This document shows positions 1 through 9,486 of a stretch of DNA of 64,000 bases, in pieces. The notes beneath the pieces were generated by a model. It saw nothing but the letters and a program-made list of their open reading frames with translations, made no database searches and was not told where the DNA came from. Made by a program: the position numbers and the translations under genes. The stretch's first letter is position 1; each line of letters starts with the position of its first letter. The DNA comes from [Pseudomonas] carboxydohydrogena (GTDB lineage Bacteria > Pseudomonadota > Alphaproteobacteria > Rhizobiales > Xanthobacteraceae), in NCBI RefSeq assembly GCF_029030725.1, contig NZ_CP113162.1, forward strand, positions 310,001 through 374,000. The letters run 5' to 3'.

Positions 1-989
1 GGATAATTGAATCGCGTGAAGGCGGTGGTCGCGATCGTGGTGGCGAGAAAGCCGTTGCCGAAAATCAGCGCCGACGCGGCAAAGATCCATGGCGAGGAGC
101 CCGCGAGCGGAAGCCCCGCGCCGATCGCGGTGATCCCGATCATCAGCGCCATCGCGAAGCCGCTCTGCCCGCGCGCCATCACGCCGCGCCAGATCCATGG
201 CGCGCTGATGCCGCCCAATCCGATCAGACACCAGAACGCGCTCTGCGCCGCAGCGCCTCCGCCATCGTCGCGGATGTAGGCGATCATGAAGGTGAGATAG
301 GCGATGTAGCCCGCGCCGTAGAGGAAATAGCCCGCGAGATAGGGCAGGATCGGCATCACCGATGAATCCTGTCTGGCCGTTCCGACGCTGACCGGATGCA
401 CGCGGATACGCAGCAGCGGCACCGCCATCACCGCCGAGATCGCGGCGAGCACGATCCACACGATCCACCACGAACCGCGTCCGAAGCCTTGCAGCAGGAA
501 CGGAGAAATCGATCCCGAAATGATCAGCCCCATCGCCGGGCCGTTGTAGAACAGCCCGATCAATAACGCCGCGCGCATTGGATGCATCTGCGCGATGGAG
601 GCGGCAAGCGCGCCGCCGCAGACCAGCGCGAACGCGCCGCCGATGCCCGAGAGTGTTCGCGCGAACCCGAACGGCACCGGCGCGCCGGAGACCGAGCTTA
701 TCGCCAGCGAGACGAGGCACATCGCGATGCCGAGATGGATGGTTTTCAGGAGCCCGATGCGCTTGGCCATCGGAGCGGCCAGCAGCGCTCCGGCGAGATA
801 GCCCGCGGCGTTGATCGTGTTCATCGCGCCGGCGGTGGCATAAGACCAGACCAGCGTGTCGCGCATATCCGGCAGCACCAGCGAATAGGCAAACCGGCAG
901 ATGCCGAGGCCGATCGCGGGGCCGAGGGCTAGCGTGAGGACAGCCAGAGCCGGACGGGTTTCGGCGACCGTGGGAGCGCGCGTGGTCAT
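1..989 (-). CDS. YbfB/YjiJ-type MFS transporter (C-terminus outside window)
   Basis: This minus-strand frame starts at the ATG at 989 and runs off the left edge, giving about 329 residues with no stop. It is a polytopic inner-membrane protein: many hydrophobic helices alternate with short basic loops. The order of segments ([25 protein letters not shown] near residue 12 onwards, then GAMNTIN, then AKRIGL in the loop after helix 2) looks like the YbfB/YjiJ branch of the major facilitator superfamily, whose substrates are mostly unknown. The last helices and the stop are missing only because the window ends. It is divergent from leuB, with 125 bases between them. A sugar or other drug-type MFS exporter cannot be excluded. 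Confidence 0.75.
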   Translation of the reverse strand, partial: MTTRAPTVAETRPALAVLTLALGPAIGLGICRFAYSLVLPDMRDTLVWSYATAGAMNTINAAGYLAGALLAAPMAKRIGLLKTIHLGIAMCLVSLAISSVSGAPVPFGFARTLSGIGGAFALVCGGALAASIAQMHPMRAALLIGLFYNGPAMGLIISGSISPFLLQGFGRGSWWIVWIVLAAISAVMAVPLLRIRVHPVSVGTARQDSSVMPILPYLAGYFLYGAGYIAYLTFMIAYIRDDGGGAAAQSAFWCLIGLGGISAPWIWRGVMARGQSGFAMALMIGITAIGAGLPLAGSSPWIFAASALIFGNGFLATTIATTAFTRFNY

Positions 990-1114
990 GCAAACCGCTC
1001 AGAGAGCCCTGCAAATGCCGGTGTTTGGCCGATGCAGCTTGCAAAAGGCGCAGGGGGAATCTAGCAAGACCGCGACTTCCCATACCCGGCAACCAGCGAC
1101 AGGACAATTCTACT

Positions 1115-2227
1115 ATGGCACCGCACAAATTATTGCTTCTCCCCGGCGACGGCATCGGCCCCGAGGTGATGGGAGAGGTGAAGCGCCTGATCGACTGGCT
1201 GAACGCGCAGGGCATCGCGAGCTTCGAGACCGAGACCGGCCTCGTCGGCGGCTGCGCCTATGATGCGGACAAGGTCGCGATCACCGACGCCACTGTGGCG
1301 AAGGCGAAGGCGGCGGACGCCGTTCTGCTCGGCGCGGTCGGCGGCCCGAAATGGGACCCGGTGCCGTTCGATGTGCGCCCCGAAGCGGGCCTGCTGCGGC
1401 TGCGCAAGGATCTCGAACTGTTCGCCAATCTGCGCCCGGCGATCTGCTATCCCGCGCTCGCGGATTCATCGAGCCTCAAGCGCGAGATCGTCGAGGGCCT
1501 CGACATCATGATCGTGCGCGAACTCACCGGCGGCGTCTATTTCGGCGAGCCGAAGGAGATCACCGATCTCGGCGGCGGCAAGAAGCGCGCTGTCGATACG
1601 CAGGTCTATGAGACCTACGAGATCGAGCGCATCGCCGCTGTCGCCTTCGACCTCGCGCGCAAGCGCGGCAACAAGGTGACGTCGATGGAAAAGCGCAACG
1701 TCATGAAGAGCGGCCTGTTGTGGAACGAGGTCGTGACCCGCGTGCATGCCGAGAAGTACAAGGACGTGAAGCTCGAGCACCAGCTTGCCGATTCCGGCGG
1801 CATGCAGCTTGTGCGCAATCCCAAGCAGTTCGACGTCATCGTCACCGACAACCTGTTCGGCGACGTGCTGTCCGATATCGCGGCGATGCTGACCGGTTCG
1901 CTCGGCATGCTGCCGTCGGCCTCGCTCGGCGCGACCGACGCCAAAACCGGCAAACGCAAGGCGCTGTACGAGCCGGTGCACGGTTCGGCCCCCGACATCG
2001 CCGGCAAGGGTCTCGCCAATCCGCTGGCGATGCTGGCTTCGTTCGGCATGGCGCTGCGCTATTCGTTCGATATGGGCGCGCTCGCCGACACCATCGAGAA
2101 GGCCATTGCGAATGTGCTTGAGAAGGGCATCCGCACCGGCGACATCGCCGCCGCTGGCGCGAAGGGCGTCTCCACCTCGCAGATGGGTGAGGCGGTGCTG
2201 AAGGAAGTGCAGGCGCTGCACCGCTGA
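1115..2227 (+). CDS. leuB: 3-isopropylmalate dehydrogenase
   Basis: LeuB oxidises and decarboxylates 3-isopropylmalate to 2-oxoisocaproate with NAD in cytosolic leucine synthesis. The 370-residue product has the usual family length. It begins [13 protein letters not shown], carries the metal and substrate signature [17 protein letters not shown] in the second half, and has the nucleotide-binding stretch [15 protein letters not shown] near the C-terminus. I chose the ATG at 1115, preceded by an AGGA-like site, because upstream in-frame codons add 30 residues unlike the family. The two isopropylmalate isomerase subunits, leuD and leuC, lie 4-8 kb away on the other strand, so the pathway is present but not as one operon. 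A strong terminator follows the stop. Confidence 0.97.
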   Translation: MAPHKLLLLPGDGIGPEVMGEVKRLIDWLNAQGIASFETETGLVGGCAYDADKVAITDATVAKAKAADAVLLGAVGGPKWDPVPFDVRPEAGLLRLRKDLELFANLRPAICYPALADSSSLKREIVEGLDIMIVRELTGGVYFGEPKEITDLGGGKKRAVDTQVYETYEIERIAAVAFDLARKRGNKVTSMEKRNVMKSGLLWNEVVTRVHAEKYKDVKLEHQLADSGGMQLVRNPKQFDVIVTDNLFGDVLSDIAAMLTGSLGMLPSASLGATDAKTGKRKALYEPVHGSAPDIAGKGLANPLAMLASFGMALRYSFDMGALADTIEKAIANVLEKGIRTGDIAAAGAKGVSTSQMGEAVLKEVQALHR

Positions 2228-2250
2228 TCGGTTGCATGCGGCTGAAAATA

Positions 2251-2278
2251 AAAATGCCCGGCGCGAGCCGGGCATTTT
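2251..2278. terminator. bidirectional rho-independent terminator
   Basis: A perfect 12-bp stem (AAAATGCCCGGC with its complement) closes a GCGA tetraloop. A-rich and T-rich flanks make it work in both directions. It sits between the convergent leuB and the small secreted-protein gene. Confidence 0.9.
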
Positions 2279-2300
2279 CGATTCAGGACTGAGGCTGCGA

Positions 2301-2672
2301 TCAGTACAGCGGGAACGCCGTCGGATAGCCGCCGAGATCGTAATTGTCGGAAAGCGGATTGCGCCCGACATTGGTGCGGTCGATGGTGCGGCCATAGTGA
2401 TAGCCGGGCGCCAGCGCGTAGTCGGTGAACTTGCGATCGCCGGGCAGCACCTCGGTGCCGCCATCGAGCCACGACCGGCGGGAAATGAAAACGCGGGTGC
2501 GGGGGCCTGCGCGATAGGAATAGTTCACGCCACGGCCATCGCGGGACACCACGGTCTGCTTCTTCTTCGGCGCGGCATTCGCCTCGCTGACGCCAACTCC
2601 CACAACAGCGGCCACCGCCAGCGTCGCCAGTGCGGCCGCCAAGACGTTGGTGCGCATCATTTTCAAAACCAT
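2301..2672 (-). CDS. small secreted conserved hypothetical protein
   Basis: The 123-residue product has a clear Sec signal peptide: a basic start (MVLKMMRTN), a hydrophobic alanine/valine core and a likely AxA cleavage at NAA around residue 33. The mature part is about 90 residues, basic and rich in Arg, Tyr and Gly, with no cysteine. It contains TEVLPGDRKFTDYALAPGYHYG and ends in GGYPTAFPLY. The ATG at 2672 has GAGGG a few bases upstream; ATGs at 2660 and 2657 are alternatives that leave the signal peptide intact. I recognise no catalytic motif. Length and composition suggest a periplasmic or envelope protein typical of Bradyrhizobiaceae. It is convergent with leuB. Confidence 0.7.
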   Translation of the reverse strand: MVLKMMRTNVLAAALATLAVAAVVGVGVSEANAAPKKKQTVVSRDGRGVNYSYRAGPRTRVFISRRSWLDGGTEVLPGDRKFTDYALAPGYHYGRTIDRTNVGRNPLSDNYDLGGYPTAFPLY

Positions 2673-2977
2673 CGTGCCCTCGCGAATTCCAGAGTTGAGG
2701 ACAATTTACCTGTTCCGGGGGCGCCGCCACAAGGTGAATTGGGCCACAGTCGGACCGAATAAACGGCGCGGCAGCCGAAAATGTTTCAAAAGGTCAGCAA
2801 TTTACCGGCAGCGACTCCATGGGTCGGGGAGGGTGCGGTTCGTCCCGTCCCCGATATGACGGCGGCGCGGTGTTCATCTGCATTCATGGCGTTGTATTCA
2901 CGGCGTTTTTCGCATAGATACCCGGCGTTACCGCCCCGCGCGGACCGCCGGGCGGTACGGTCCTTTGGAGAATCAAA
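2673..2977. other. 305-base intergenic region upstream of asd
   Basis: No convincing gene is seen here. It separates the divergent secreted-protein gene from asd and must carry both promoters. Just before asd there is a GC-rich dyad, ACCGCCC near 2930 pairing with GGGCGGT near 2950, followed by the asd ribosome site GGAG at about 2967. Whether the dyad is regulatory is unknown. Confidence 0.5.
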
Positions 2978-4012
2978 ATGGGTTTCAAGGTCGCCTGCGT
3001 GGGAGCTACCGGCAATGTGGGCCGGGAAATGCTCAACATCCTGGACGAGCGCGCCTTTCCGGCCGACGAAGTGGTCGCGCTGGCGTCGCGCCGCAGCCAG
3101 GGCACCGAAGTGTCGTTCGGCGACCGCACCCTGAAAGTCAAAGCGCTGGAGAACTACGATTTCAGCGACGTCGATATCTGCCTGATGTCGGCGGGCGGCG
3201 AGGTGTCCAAGGAATGGTCGCCCAGGATCGCGGCGCAGGGCGCGGTGGTGATCGATAACTCCTCGGCCTGGCGCTACGATTCTGACGTGCCGCTGATCGT
3301 GCCGGAAGTGAACGCCGACGCGGCCGCCGGTTTCACCAAGCGCAACATCATCGCCAACCCGAACTGCTCGACCGCGCAACTCGTCGTTGCCTTGAAGCCG
3401 CTGCACGATGCCGCGACCATCAAGCGCGTCGTGGTCTCGACCTATCAGTCGGTGTCGGGCGCGGGCAAGGATGCGATGGACGAACTGTTCTCGCAGACCA
3501 AGTCGGTCTACACCAACGACGATCTGGTGACGAAGAAGTTTCCGAAGCGCATCGCCTTCAACGTCATCCCGCAGATCGACGTGTTCATGGAGGACGGCTA
3601 CACCAAGGAAGAATGGAAGATGGTGGCCGAGACCAAGAAGATTCTCGACCCCAAGATCAGGCTGACCGCGACCTGCGTGCGCGTGCCGGTGTTCATCAGC
3701 CATTCCGAAGCCGTCAACATCGAGTTCGAAAAGCCGATCACGCCGGATGAGGCGCGCGAGATCCTGCGCAAGGCGCCGGGCTGTCTCGTCATCGACAAGC
3801 GCGAGCCGGGCGGATACGCCACGCCGTACGAGGCGGCGGGCGAGGACGCGACCTATATCAGCCGCATCCGCGAGGACGCCACGGTGGAGAACGGTCTGGC
3901 GTTCTGGTGCGTGTCGGACAATCTGCGCAAGGGCGCCGCGCTGAACGCGATCCAGATCGCTGAAGTGCTGGTCAACCGCAAGCTGTTGCAGCCCAAGAAA
4001 AAGGCCGCCTGA
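2978..4012 (+). CDS. asd: aspartate-semialdehyde dehydrogenase
   Basis: Asd reduces aspartyl phosphate to aspartate semialdehyde with NADPH, the branch point to lysine/diaminopimelate, threonine and methionine. The 344-residue protein is of normal length. The N-terminal Rossmann motif GATGNVG is at residues 9-15, and the catalytic cysteine is C130 in NPNCSTAQL. SGAGKDAMDEL and the C-terminal FWCVSDNLRKGAALNAIQIAE complete the family pattern. The ATG at 2978 has a GGAG site about seven bases upstream. A terminator hairpin follows at 4041. It is monocistronic here. dapF, a later gene of the same pathway, is about 13 kb downstream. Confidence 0.97.
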   Translation: MGFKVACVGATGNVGREMLNILDERAFPADEVVALASRRSQGTEVSFGDRTLKVKALENYDFSDVDICLMSAGGEVSKEWSPRIAAQGAVVIDNSSAWRYDSDVPLIVPEVNADAAAGFTKRNIIANPNCSTAQLVVALKPLHDAATIKRVVVSTYQSVSGAGKDAMDELFSQTKSVYTNDDLVTKKFPKRIAFNVIPQIDVFMEDGYTKEEWKMVAETKKILDPKIRLTATCVRVPVFISHSEAVNIEFEKPITPDEAREILRKAPGCLVIDKREPGGYATPYEAAGEDATYISRIREDATVENGLAFWCVSDNLRKGAALNAIQIAEVLVNRKLLQPKKKAA

Positions 4013-4040
4013 AAGGCAGCCTTCCAATTCTATGTGATGC

Positions 4041-4066
4041 AAGCCGCCTTCGGGCGGCTTGTTTTG
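4041..4066 (+). terminator. rho-independent terminator of asd
   Basis: Stem AAGCCGCC / GGCGGCTT with a TTCG tetraloop at 4041-4060 is followed by GTTTTG. It lies 28 bases after the asd stop and just before the end of the convergent carbonic anhydrase gene. Confidence 0.85.
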
Positions 4067-4075
4067 TATGCGGGT

Positions 4076-4765
4076 TCAGTGTGAAGCCGAATGAGGCCGG
4101 GCGTTCTCGTAGCCAAGCGGCAGCGTCTGGGTCACGGTCTGGAATTCGCCGGTGGCGCGGTCGAGAATCGACAAGGACCCGTGCGAGACGCCGAAATAGG
4201 CGCCGTGAAGCTGCATCTTGCCGCGCTCGACCTGAATTTTCACGCATGGGAACGTCATCAGATTGTCGAGGCTGGTCGAAACCGCCCGCTTTTCCATGCG
4301 CGTGATGTAGTCGGTATCGGACTCACCCGGCTGGCGCGGGGTGGCATCGCGTGTCGGGGTCAACAGCGACATCCACTTGCCGATGAAGTCGCTGGGCGAG
4401 AGCGGCGCGGAAGGATGTACCAGCGCCTTGATGCCCCCGCATTGCGCATGGCCGAGCACCACGATGTGCTTGACCTTCAGCACCTGCACCGCGAATTCCA
4501 GTGCCGAGGAGACGCCGTGGGCCTCGCCGTCCGGCGCATAGGGCGGAACCAGATTGGCGACGTTGCGCACCACGAACAGTTCGCCCGGCCCCGCGTCGAA
4601 AATCACTTCCGGCGACACGCGTGAATCGCAACAGCCGATCACCATGACTTCCGGCGACTGGCCGATGTCGGACAGTTCGTGATAGCGCGACTGTTCCGTT
4701 GGCAGACGATGGGCCGCAAATGTGCGGTATCCGGAAATCAGCTGTTTTGGAAATCTCTCAGGCAT
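4076..4765 (-). CDS. beta-class carbonic anhydrase
   Basis: This enzyme interconverts CO2 and bicarbonate, supplying bicarbonate to carboxylases. Counting from the ATG at 4765, the zinc-site residues of the beta class are present: C45 and D47 in CCDSRV, then H106 and C109 in GHAQCGG. The 229-residue length fits the family. The start codon at 4765 is preferred over the in-frame GTG at 4771 because GGGAG lies five bases upstream of the ATG. No signal peptide is seen, so it should be cytosolic. It is convergent with asd and divergent from the CitE-like gene. Confidence 0.95.
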   Translation of the reverse strand: MPERFPKQLISGYRTFAAHRLPTEQSRYHELSDIGQSPEVMVIGCCDSRVSPEVIFDAGPGELFVVRNVANLVPPYAPDGEAHGVSSALEFAVQVLKVKHIVVLGHAQCGGIKALVHPSAPLSPSDFIGKWMSLLTPTRDATPRQPGESDTDYITRMEKRAVSTSLDNLMTFPCVKIQVERGKMQLHGAYFGVSHGSLSILDRATGEFQTVTQTLPLGYENARPHSASH

Positions 4766-4880
4766 GGTCACTCCCGCATGATTTCCATTGGCTAACCATG
4801 ATCCTCCGCACGGAGCAAGGCTTTCCTCCCTCCATTACCGATGATACGCCTCTCCCAGTTATGTGTCTGGAGCAATGCCG

Positions 4881-5765
4881 ATGATCCGCCCGCGTCGCAG
4901 CGTTCTGTTCATGCCCGGCTCGAATGCGCGCGCGCTGGAGAAGGCGCGCAGTCTTGCCGCCGACGGCGTCATTTTCGATCTCGAGGATTCGGTCGCGCCG
5001 GAGGAAAAACCGAACGCGCGAGGGCAGATCGCACAGGCTTTGGCGCAAGGCGGTTTTGGCGGGCGCGAGCGCGTCATCCGCACCAATGCTGCCGCCTCGC
5101 CGTTCTGGCAGGACGACAGCGCGCTTGTAACGCAGGCGCGGCCCGACGCCGTTCTGGTTCCTAAGATCGCCGGACCGGAGGATATCGCGGCCATCGGCGC
5201 GCGGCTCGATCAACTGGGAGCCGATCCCGCGATCAGACTGTGGGTGATGATCGAGACGCCGCTTGCGGTGCTGCGTATTGCCGAGATCGCGGCATGCGCC
5301 GCTGTCAAAGGTGCGCGGCTCGCGGCGTTCGTGATTGGTCCGAACGACATTTCGCTCGACACCCGGATTCGCATGAAGCCGGGGCGTGCCGGGATGGTGC
5401 CGCTGTTTCTGAATTGCGTCGTCGCGGCGCGCAGCTATGGAATTGAAATTCTCGACGGACCTTACAGCGATTTCAGCGATGAAGCGGGCTTTGCTGCGGA
5501 ATGCGGGCAGGCGCGCGACCTCGGCTTCGACGGCAAGACGCTGATTCATCCTTCGCAGATTGAAATTGCCAATCGTATTTTCAAACCGACAGAAGACGAG
5601 CTTGCCGAGGCGCGCGGCATCATCGCGGCGTTCGCGCGGCCGGACGCGGCGGGCAAGGGCGCGATCCGCTATGAGGGCCGCATGGTCGAGCGGCTTCACG
5701 CCGAGATGGCGCGGCGGACGCTGGCGATGGCGGATGCGATCGAGAGTTTGGAGCAGGCGGGATAA
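4881..5765 (+). CDS. CitE-like HpcH/HpaI-family aldolase or lyase
   Basis: The product (about 294 residues) is a TIM-barrel lyase of the HpcH/HpaI and citrate-lyase beta-subunit family, which acts on CoA thioesters or oxo-acids with Mg2+. Visible landmarks are RSVLFMPGSN at the N-terminus, the metal/substrate segment DLEDSVAPEEK near residue 34, VMIETPLAVL mid-protein, and GFDGKTLIHPSQI towards the C-terminus. No citrate-lyase alpha or gamma subunit is nearby, so it is a free-standing CitE-like enzyme such as a malyl- or citramalyl-CoA lyase or thioesterase; the substrate is not clear. The ATG at 4881 has CTGGAG at good spacing; an ATG at 4875 and a GTG at 4863 are alternatives. Confidence 0.85.
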   Translation: MIRPRRSVLFMPGSNARALEKARSLAADGVIFDLEDSVAPEEKPNARGQIAQALAQGGFGGRERVIRTNAAASPFWQDDSALVTQARPDAVLVPKIAGPEDIAAIGARLDQLGADPAIRLWVMIETPLAVLRIAEIAACAAVKGARLAAFVIGPNDISLDTRIRMKPGRAGMVPLFLNCVVAARSYGIEILDGPYSDFSDEAGFAAECGQARDLGFDGKTLIHPSQIEIANRIFKPTEDELAEARGIIAAFARPDAAGKGAIRYEGRMVERLHAEMARRTLAMADAIESLEQAG

Positions 5766-5770
5766 AGCGT

Positions 5771-5855
5771 CGTCATTGCGAGGAGCGCAGCGACGAAGCA
5801 ATCCAGTTCTTTCTTTGGAAATATACTGGATTGCTTCGCTTCGCTCGCAATGACG
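5771..5855. repeat. palindromic intergenic repeat, copy 1
   Basis: An imperfect palindrome of 85 bases. Outer arms CGTCATTGCGA and TCGCAATGACG, and inner arms GAAGCAATCCAG and CTGGATTGCTTC, surround a short variable centre. A second copy with the same arms is at 15170-15258. It sits between the CitE-like gene and leuD and could act as a terminator for both. Confidence 0.9.
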
Positions 5856-5903
5856 AATAGGCCGGGACGAGCCCAGCCATGACAGAAGAACTGTCGAAGG
5901 AGA

Positions 5904-6509
5904 TTACAGCCACGGTCGCGCGGTTTTCTCGCGAGCCTCGAAGCTGTCGATCGACGCCTTCTTCTGCATGGTCAGGCCGATGTCGTCGAGGCCGTTGAGC
6001 AGGCAGTGCTTGCGGAACGGGTCGATCTCGAAATTGATCACGCCGCCGTCGGGCCCGCGAATTTCCTGCTTCTCGAGGTCGATCGTCAGCGTGGCGTTGG
6101 CGCCGCGCTCGGCGTCGTCGAACAGCTTGTCCAGTTGCTCGTGGGTGACGCGGATCGGCAGCAGGCCGTTCTTGAACGAGTTGTTGTAGAAGATGTCGCC
6201 GAACGAGGTCGAGATCACGCAGCGGATGCCGAAATCGGCGAGCGCCCAGGGCGCATGCTCGCGGCTCGATCCGCAGCCGAAATTGTCACCGGCGACGAGG
6301 ACCTGGGCGTGGCGATAGGCCGGTTTGTTGAGCACGAAATCCGGGTTCTCGCTGCCGTCGTCCTTGTAGCGCTGCTCCGAGAACAGTCCCTTGCCGAGCC
6401 CGGTCCGCTTGATGGTTTTCAGGTACTGCTTGGGGATGATCATGTCGGTGTCGACATTGATGATCTTCAGCGGCGCGGCCACGCTGCTCACAACAGTGAA
6501 TTTTTCCAT
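5904..6509 (-). CDS. leuD: 3-isopropylmalate dehydratase small subunit
   Basis: LeuD is the swivel-domain subunit that joins LeuC to form isopropylmalate isomerase in leucine synthesis. The 201-residue product starts [30 protein letters not shown] and carries the diagnostic [13 protein letters not shown] in its first half. Length matches the family. The ATG at 6509 fits the known N-terminus. LeuC is encoded on the same strand about 1.5 kb upstream (7972-9384), but three small genes on the opposite strand lie between, so the two subunits are transcribed separately. Confidence 0.97.
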   Translation of the reverse strand: MEKFTVVSSVAAPLKIINVDTDMIIPKQYLKTIKRTGLGKGLFSEQRYKDDGSENPDFVLNKPAYRHAQVLVAGDNFGCGSSREHAPWALADFGIRCVISTSFGDIFYNNSFKNGLLPIRVTHEQLDKLFDDAERGANATLTIDLEKQEIRGPDGGVINFEIDPFRKHCLLNGLDDIGLTMQKKASIDSFEAREKTARPWL

Positions 6510-6685
6510 CGTCTCAATCCGTTGGGCCCATCAAAGGCAGGCCAATTTGGAACGGTTCTTATCGTGAATGGCGGATTTGGCAAAGGCCCATTGGACGCAT
6601 GGCTGAATGCGCTGCGAGCGAGGGTTATTGACGCGGGAGGGCCAATCGGAGACGTTCCGGGCTTCCTGAGCGGGGCGGGCGGAAG

Positions 6686-6994
6686 ATGCGGCATTTATTG
6701 TTAAGCATGGCGGGGGCGATTTTGCTGGTGACGCTCCAGACGGGCGGGCAGGCGGCCGCCGAACCTGCGCAATCCGGCGCGATGGCTGCGCCCGCCGCCA
6801 CGCCGAGGGTGGATGAATTTTCCGCGCAGAGCCGGGAGCGCGCGCGGCATCGCAGGCCCCGCCGGGTCCATATCTACACACCGCGCGGGCCGGGGCCGAA
6901 CTCGGTCAGAATCTGCCATTCCTATTATGAGTACGAATATCGCCTGAGCGGGACGGTGATCGTGCCGCGCGAAAGCTGTCACTGGCAGGGCTGA
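6686..6994 (+). CDS. small secreted hypothetical protein
   Basis: A 102-residue protein with a signal peptide (MRHLLLSMAGAILLVTL followed by an Ala-rich cleavage region ending near AAAEP at residue 26). The mature part has an Arg-rich stretch (RERARHRRPRRVHIY) and a C-terminal part with exactly two cysteines (ICHSYYEYEYR and ESCHWQG) that could form one periplasmic disulfide. ATG 6686 is preceded by GCGGAAG. It is divergent from leuD. I do not recognise a named family; length and export signal suggest an envelope protein. Confidence 0.65.
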   Translation: MRHLLLSMAGAILLVTLQTGGQAAAEPAQSGAMAAPAATPRVDEFSAQSRERARHRRPRRVHIYTPRGPGPNSVRICHSYYEYEYRLSGTVIVPRESCHWQG

Positions 6995-7015
6995 GACCTG
7001 AGGCGTTTTCAGTTG

Positions 7016-7038
7016 GCCTGCTGTTTTGCAGGCGTCAT
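7016..7038 (+). terminator. weak hairpin terminator
   Basis: Stem GCCTGC / GCAGGC with a TGTTTT loop, followed by GTCATTTTAT. It lies just after the secreted-protein gene ending at 6994. The short 6-bp stem makes this uncertain. Confidence 0.45.
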
Positions 7039-7196
7039 TTTATGGTCCCGGTTCATTCAGCGGGCATTCAGCGCTCTGCTTTCAGGCTGACCGTGCCTTT
7101 CCCGATCGGGAACTCTTGTGGTTCACGCGGGTTATCAGGCGTGAAATTGCGGTCGCCGGATGGCGGCTGTTGCATTGGTCATAGGAGAGCTTGACG

Positions 7197-7415
7197 ATGA
7201 AGAAACTTCTCGGACTTCTCGCAGTCGCGGGTCTGATGTTTGTCGCGACCCCGTCGCAACAGGCGAATGCGATGTCGCTTGCGGCACCGGGCACCGCCGC
7301 GGCCGCCGATCATGCCGCCGCCGGGACAACGACGGAGGTCCGCTATCGTCGTCATTGGCACCCTCGCCGTCACTGGCATCCTCATCGTCGCCACTGGCGT
7401 CATCGCCGCTGGTGA
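7197..7415 (+). CDS. small secreted His/Arg/Trp-rich protein
   Basis: A 72-residue preprotein with a typical signal peptide (MKKLLGLLAVAGLMFVATPSQQANA). The mature peptide ends in a highly basic tract with repeated HWHP, RRHW and HRRW units containing many His, Arg and Trp residues. Such a tract could bind metal ions or anionic polymers, but this is inference. I chose the ATG at 7197 because AGGAGA lies eight bases upstream; the in-frame TTG at 7191 is too close to that site. A clear terminator follows at 7434. Confidence 0.7.
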   Translation: MKKLLGLLAVAGLMFVATPSQQANAMSLAAPGTAAAADHAAAGTTTEVRYRRHWHPRRHWHPHRRHWRHRRW

Positions 7416-7433
7416 TCTTTCAGCGGATCAGCG

Positions 7434-7465
7434 AACAGGCCCCTCACCGGGCCTGTTTTCGTTTT
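7434..7465 (+). terminator. rho-independent terminator
   Basis: A 9-bp stem AACAGGCCC / GGGCCTGTT with a 6-base loop is followed by TTCGTTTT. It ends the transcript of the His/Arg/Trp-rich gene. Confidence 0.85.
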
Positions 7466-7545
7466 GGAATGATTGGAGTCGGCATCGGCTCCTGGAACGT
7501 GATATCGCTATGACGGGGTGTTGAGGCAGATCGAAGGAGGATTTG

Positions 7546-7887
7546 ATGACATTCAGTCTTCGGACATTGCTCGCCGCCGGAGCGGTGGCGCTGGGGGCCG
7601 CACTGGCGGCGCCATCCGCACAGGCCGCCACGTTACAGTCGCAGGGTGCTTCGCAGCAGGCGCATCCCGCCAAGCAGGCGATGACCGATGTCAGCGCGCG
7701 GCGCCGTTACCGCCGCTACTACCGTCCGCCGGTCTATTATCGGCCGTACTATAGGCCCTATTACCGGCCGTATTATTACGGGCCGGGTTACTATCGGCCG
7801 TATGGCTATTATCGCCCGTACGGCTACTACGGCGGCCCGGGCTATTATGGCTGGGGTCGTGGCGTCGGTTTCAGCTTCGGTTTCTGA
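7546..7887 (+). CDS. small secreted Tyr/Pro/Gly-rich repeat protein
   Basis: A 113-residue preprotein with a signal peptide ending near AQAA at residue 28. The mature half is built from short tandem units: YYRPP, YRPY, YYRPYG and GYYG, so tyrosine makes up a large part of it. It ends FSFGF with no cysteine. AAGGAGG sits five bases before the ATG at 7546, an unusually strong ribosome site; the TTG at 7543 is rejected. The composition resembles low-complexity envelope or surface proteins of rhizobia. No enzymatic motif is visible. It has its own terminator at 7916. Confidence 0.7.
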   Translation: MTFSLRTLLAAGAVALGAALAAPSAQAATLQSQGASQQAHPAKQAMTDVSARRRYRRYYRPPVYYRPYYRPYYRPYYYGPGYYRPYGYYRPYGYYGGPGYYGWGRGVGFSFGF

Positions 7888-7915
7888 AGTTCGCGGACAA
7901 ACGAACATGCCAAAC

Positions 7916-7948
7916 AAAACGGGCGCTTTCGGCGCCCGTTTTTTATTT
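7916..7948. terminator. rho-independent terminator (possibly bidirectional)
   Basis: An 11-bp stem AAAACGGGCGC / GCGCCCGTTTT with a TTTCG loop and a T-run. It lies between the convergent Tyr-rich gene and leuC. Confidence 0.9.
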
Positions 7949-7971
7949 GAGTCCGATGTGATGAAGGACGC

Positions 7972-9384
7972 TTAAGCGGCCTTCCAGTCGCGGATATCGA
8001 CGAAGTGGCCTGCGATCGCCGCCGCCGCCGCCATCGCGGGCGACACCAGATGGGTGCGGCCCTTGAAGCCCTGACGGCCCTCAAAATTGCGGTTCGAGGT
8101 CGAGGCGCAGCGCTCCTCAGGCGACAGCTTGTCGGGGTTCATCGCAAGGCACATCGAGCATCCCGGCTCGCGCCACTCAAAACCGGCCTTGAGGAAAATC
8201 TTGTCGAGGCCCTCGGCTTCCGCCTGCTCCTTCACGAGACCCGAGCCCGGCACCACCATGGCGTTGAGGTTGCCGTTGACGGTGTGCCCGGCGACGACCT
8301 TGGCCGCCGCGCGCAGATCCTCGATGCGGCCGTTGGTGCACGAGCCGATGAACACGCGGTCGAGCTTGATGTCGGTGATTTTTGTGCCGGCCTTCAGCCC
8401 CATGTAAGCCAGCGCGCGCTCCTTCGACAGCCGCTTGGCTTCGTCCTCGATCTTCGCCGGATCGGGCACGAAGCCCGCGACCGACGCGACGTCTTCAGGC
8501 GACGTGCCCCAGGTAACGATCGGCGGCAGGTTCGCGGCATCGAGACGAATCTCGGCATCGAAATGCGCGCCGTCGTCGCTGCGCAGCGTGTCCCAGTAGC
8601 GGATGGCCTGCTCCCAGTGTGCGCCCTTCGGCGACAGCGGACGGCCTTTCAGGAATTCGTAGGCCTTCTCATCCGGCGCAACGAGGCCCGCGCGCGCGCC
8701 GCCTTCGATCGACATGTTGCAGACCGTCATGCGGCCTTCCATGGTGAGCGCGCGGATCGCGTCGCCGGCGTATTCCAGCACGTAGCCGGTGCCGCCCGCG
8801 GTGCCGATTTCGCCGATGATGGCGAGGATGATGTCCTTCGCGGTGACGCCTTCGGGCAGCTTGCCGTCGACGACGGCGCGCATGTTCTTCGCCTTCTTCT
8901 GGATCAGGGTCTGGGTGGCGAGCACATGCTCGACCTCGGAGGTGCCGATGCCATGCGCCAGCGCGCCGAACGCGCCATGCGTCGAGGTGTGGCTGTCGCC
9001 GCAGACAACGGTGGTGCCCGGCAGCGTGAAGCCCTGCTCGGGGCCGACGACGTGAACGATGCCCTGACGCTTGTCGAATTCGTTGAAGTACTGCACGCCG
9101 AAATCGCGCGCGTTGGTGGCCAGCGCGGCGATCTGTTCGGCGCTCTCCGGATCGGGATTGGGCTTGGAGCGATCCGTCGTCGGCACGTTGTGATCGACCA
9201 CGGCGAGCGTCTTCTCCGGCGCATGCACCTTGCGGCCCGCCGTGCGCAGGCCTTCGAACGCCTGCGGCGAGGTCACCTCGTGGACAAGGTGGCGATCGAT
9301 GTAGAGCAGGCAGGTGCCGTCGGGCTGCTCGTCAACCAGATGATCGTTCCAGATCTTGTCGTACAGGGTGGTCGGTTTGGCCAT
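7972..9384 (-). CDS. leuC: 3-isopropylmalate dehydratase large subunit
   Basis: LeuC is the 4Fe-4S aconitase-type subunit of isopropylmalate isomerase. The 470-residue length is normal. It starts [17 protein letters not shown], has the conserved [20 protein letters not shown] region, and carries the cluster cysteines in FIGSCTNGR and in [11 protein letters not shown]. The ATG at 9384 matches the family N-terminus. The gene is separated from leuD by three small genes on the other strand. No leucine-rich leader peptide or T-box was seen in the 137 bases upstream. Confidence 0.97.
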   Translation of the reverse strand: MAKPTTLYDKIWNDHLVDEQPDGTCLLYIDRHLVHEVTSPQAFEGLRTAGRKVHAPEKTLAVVDHNVPTTDRSKPNPDPESAEQIAALATNARDFGVQYFNEFDKRQGIVHVVGPEQGFTLPGTTVVCGDSHTSTHGAFGALAHGIGTSEVEHVLATQTLIQKKAKNMRAVVDGKLPEGVTAKDIILAIIGEIGTAGGTGYVLEYAGDAIRALTMEGRMTVCNMSIEGGARAGLVAPDEKAYEFLKGRPLSPKGAHWEQAIRYWDTLRSDDGAHFDAEIRLDAANLPPIVTWGTSPEDVASVAGFVPDPAKIEDEAKRLSKERALAYMGLKAGTKITDIKLDRVFIGSCTNGRIEDLRAAAKVVAGHTVNGNLNAMVVPGSGLVKEQAEAEGLDKIFLKAGFEWREPGCSMCLAMNPDKLSPEERCASTSNRNFEGRQGFKGRTHLVSPAMAAAAAIAGHFVDIRDWKAA

Positions 9385-9486
9385 GATGCTTTCGCTTTAC
9401 TCGGTGTTCGCTTGTCCGGGTCGGGCGCTTTCCGTAGGCGCCTGTTGCAGCGGGCTTTTTACTCGCATAAGGGGCCACGGGAAAGT

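Noticed and set aside
990-1114. Leader peptide or riboswitch before leuB
   Set aside because: No run of Leu codons, no T-box and no recognisable riboswitch structure was found.
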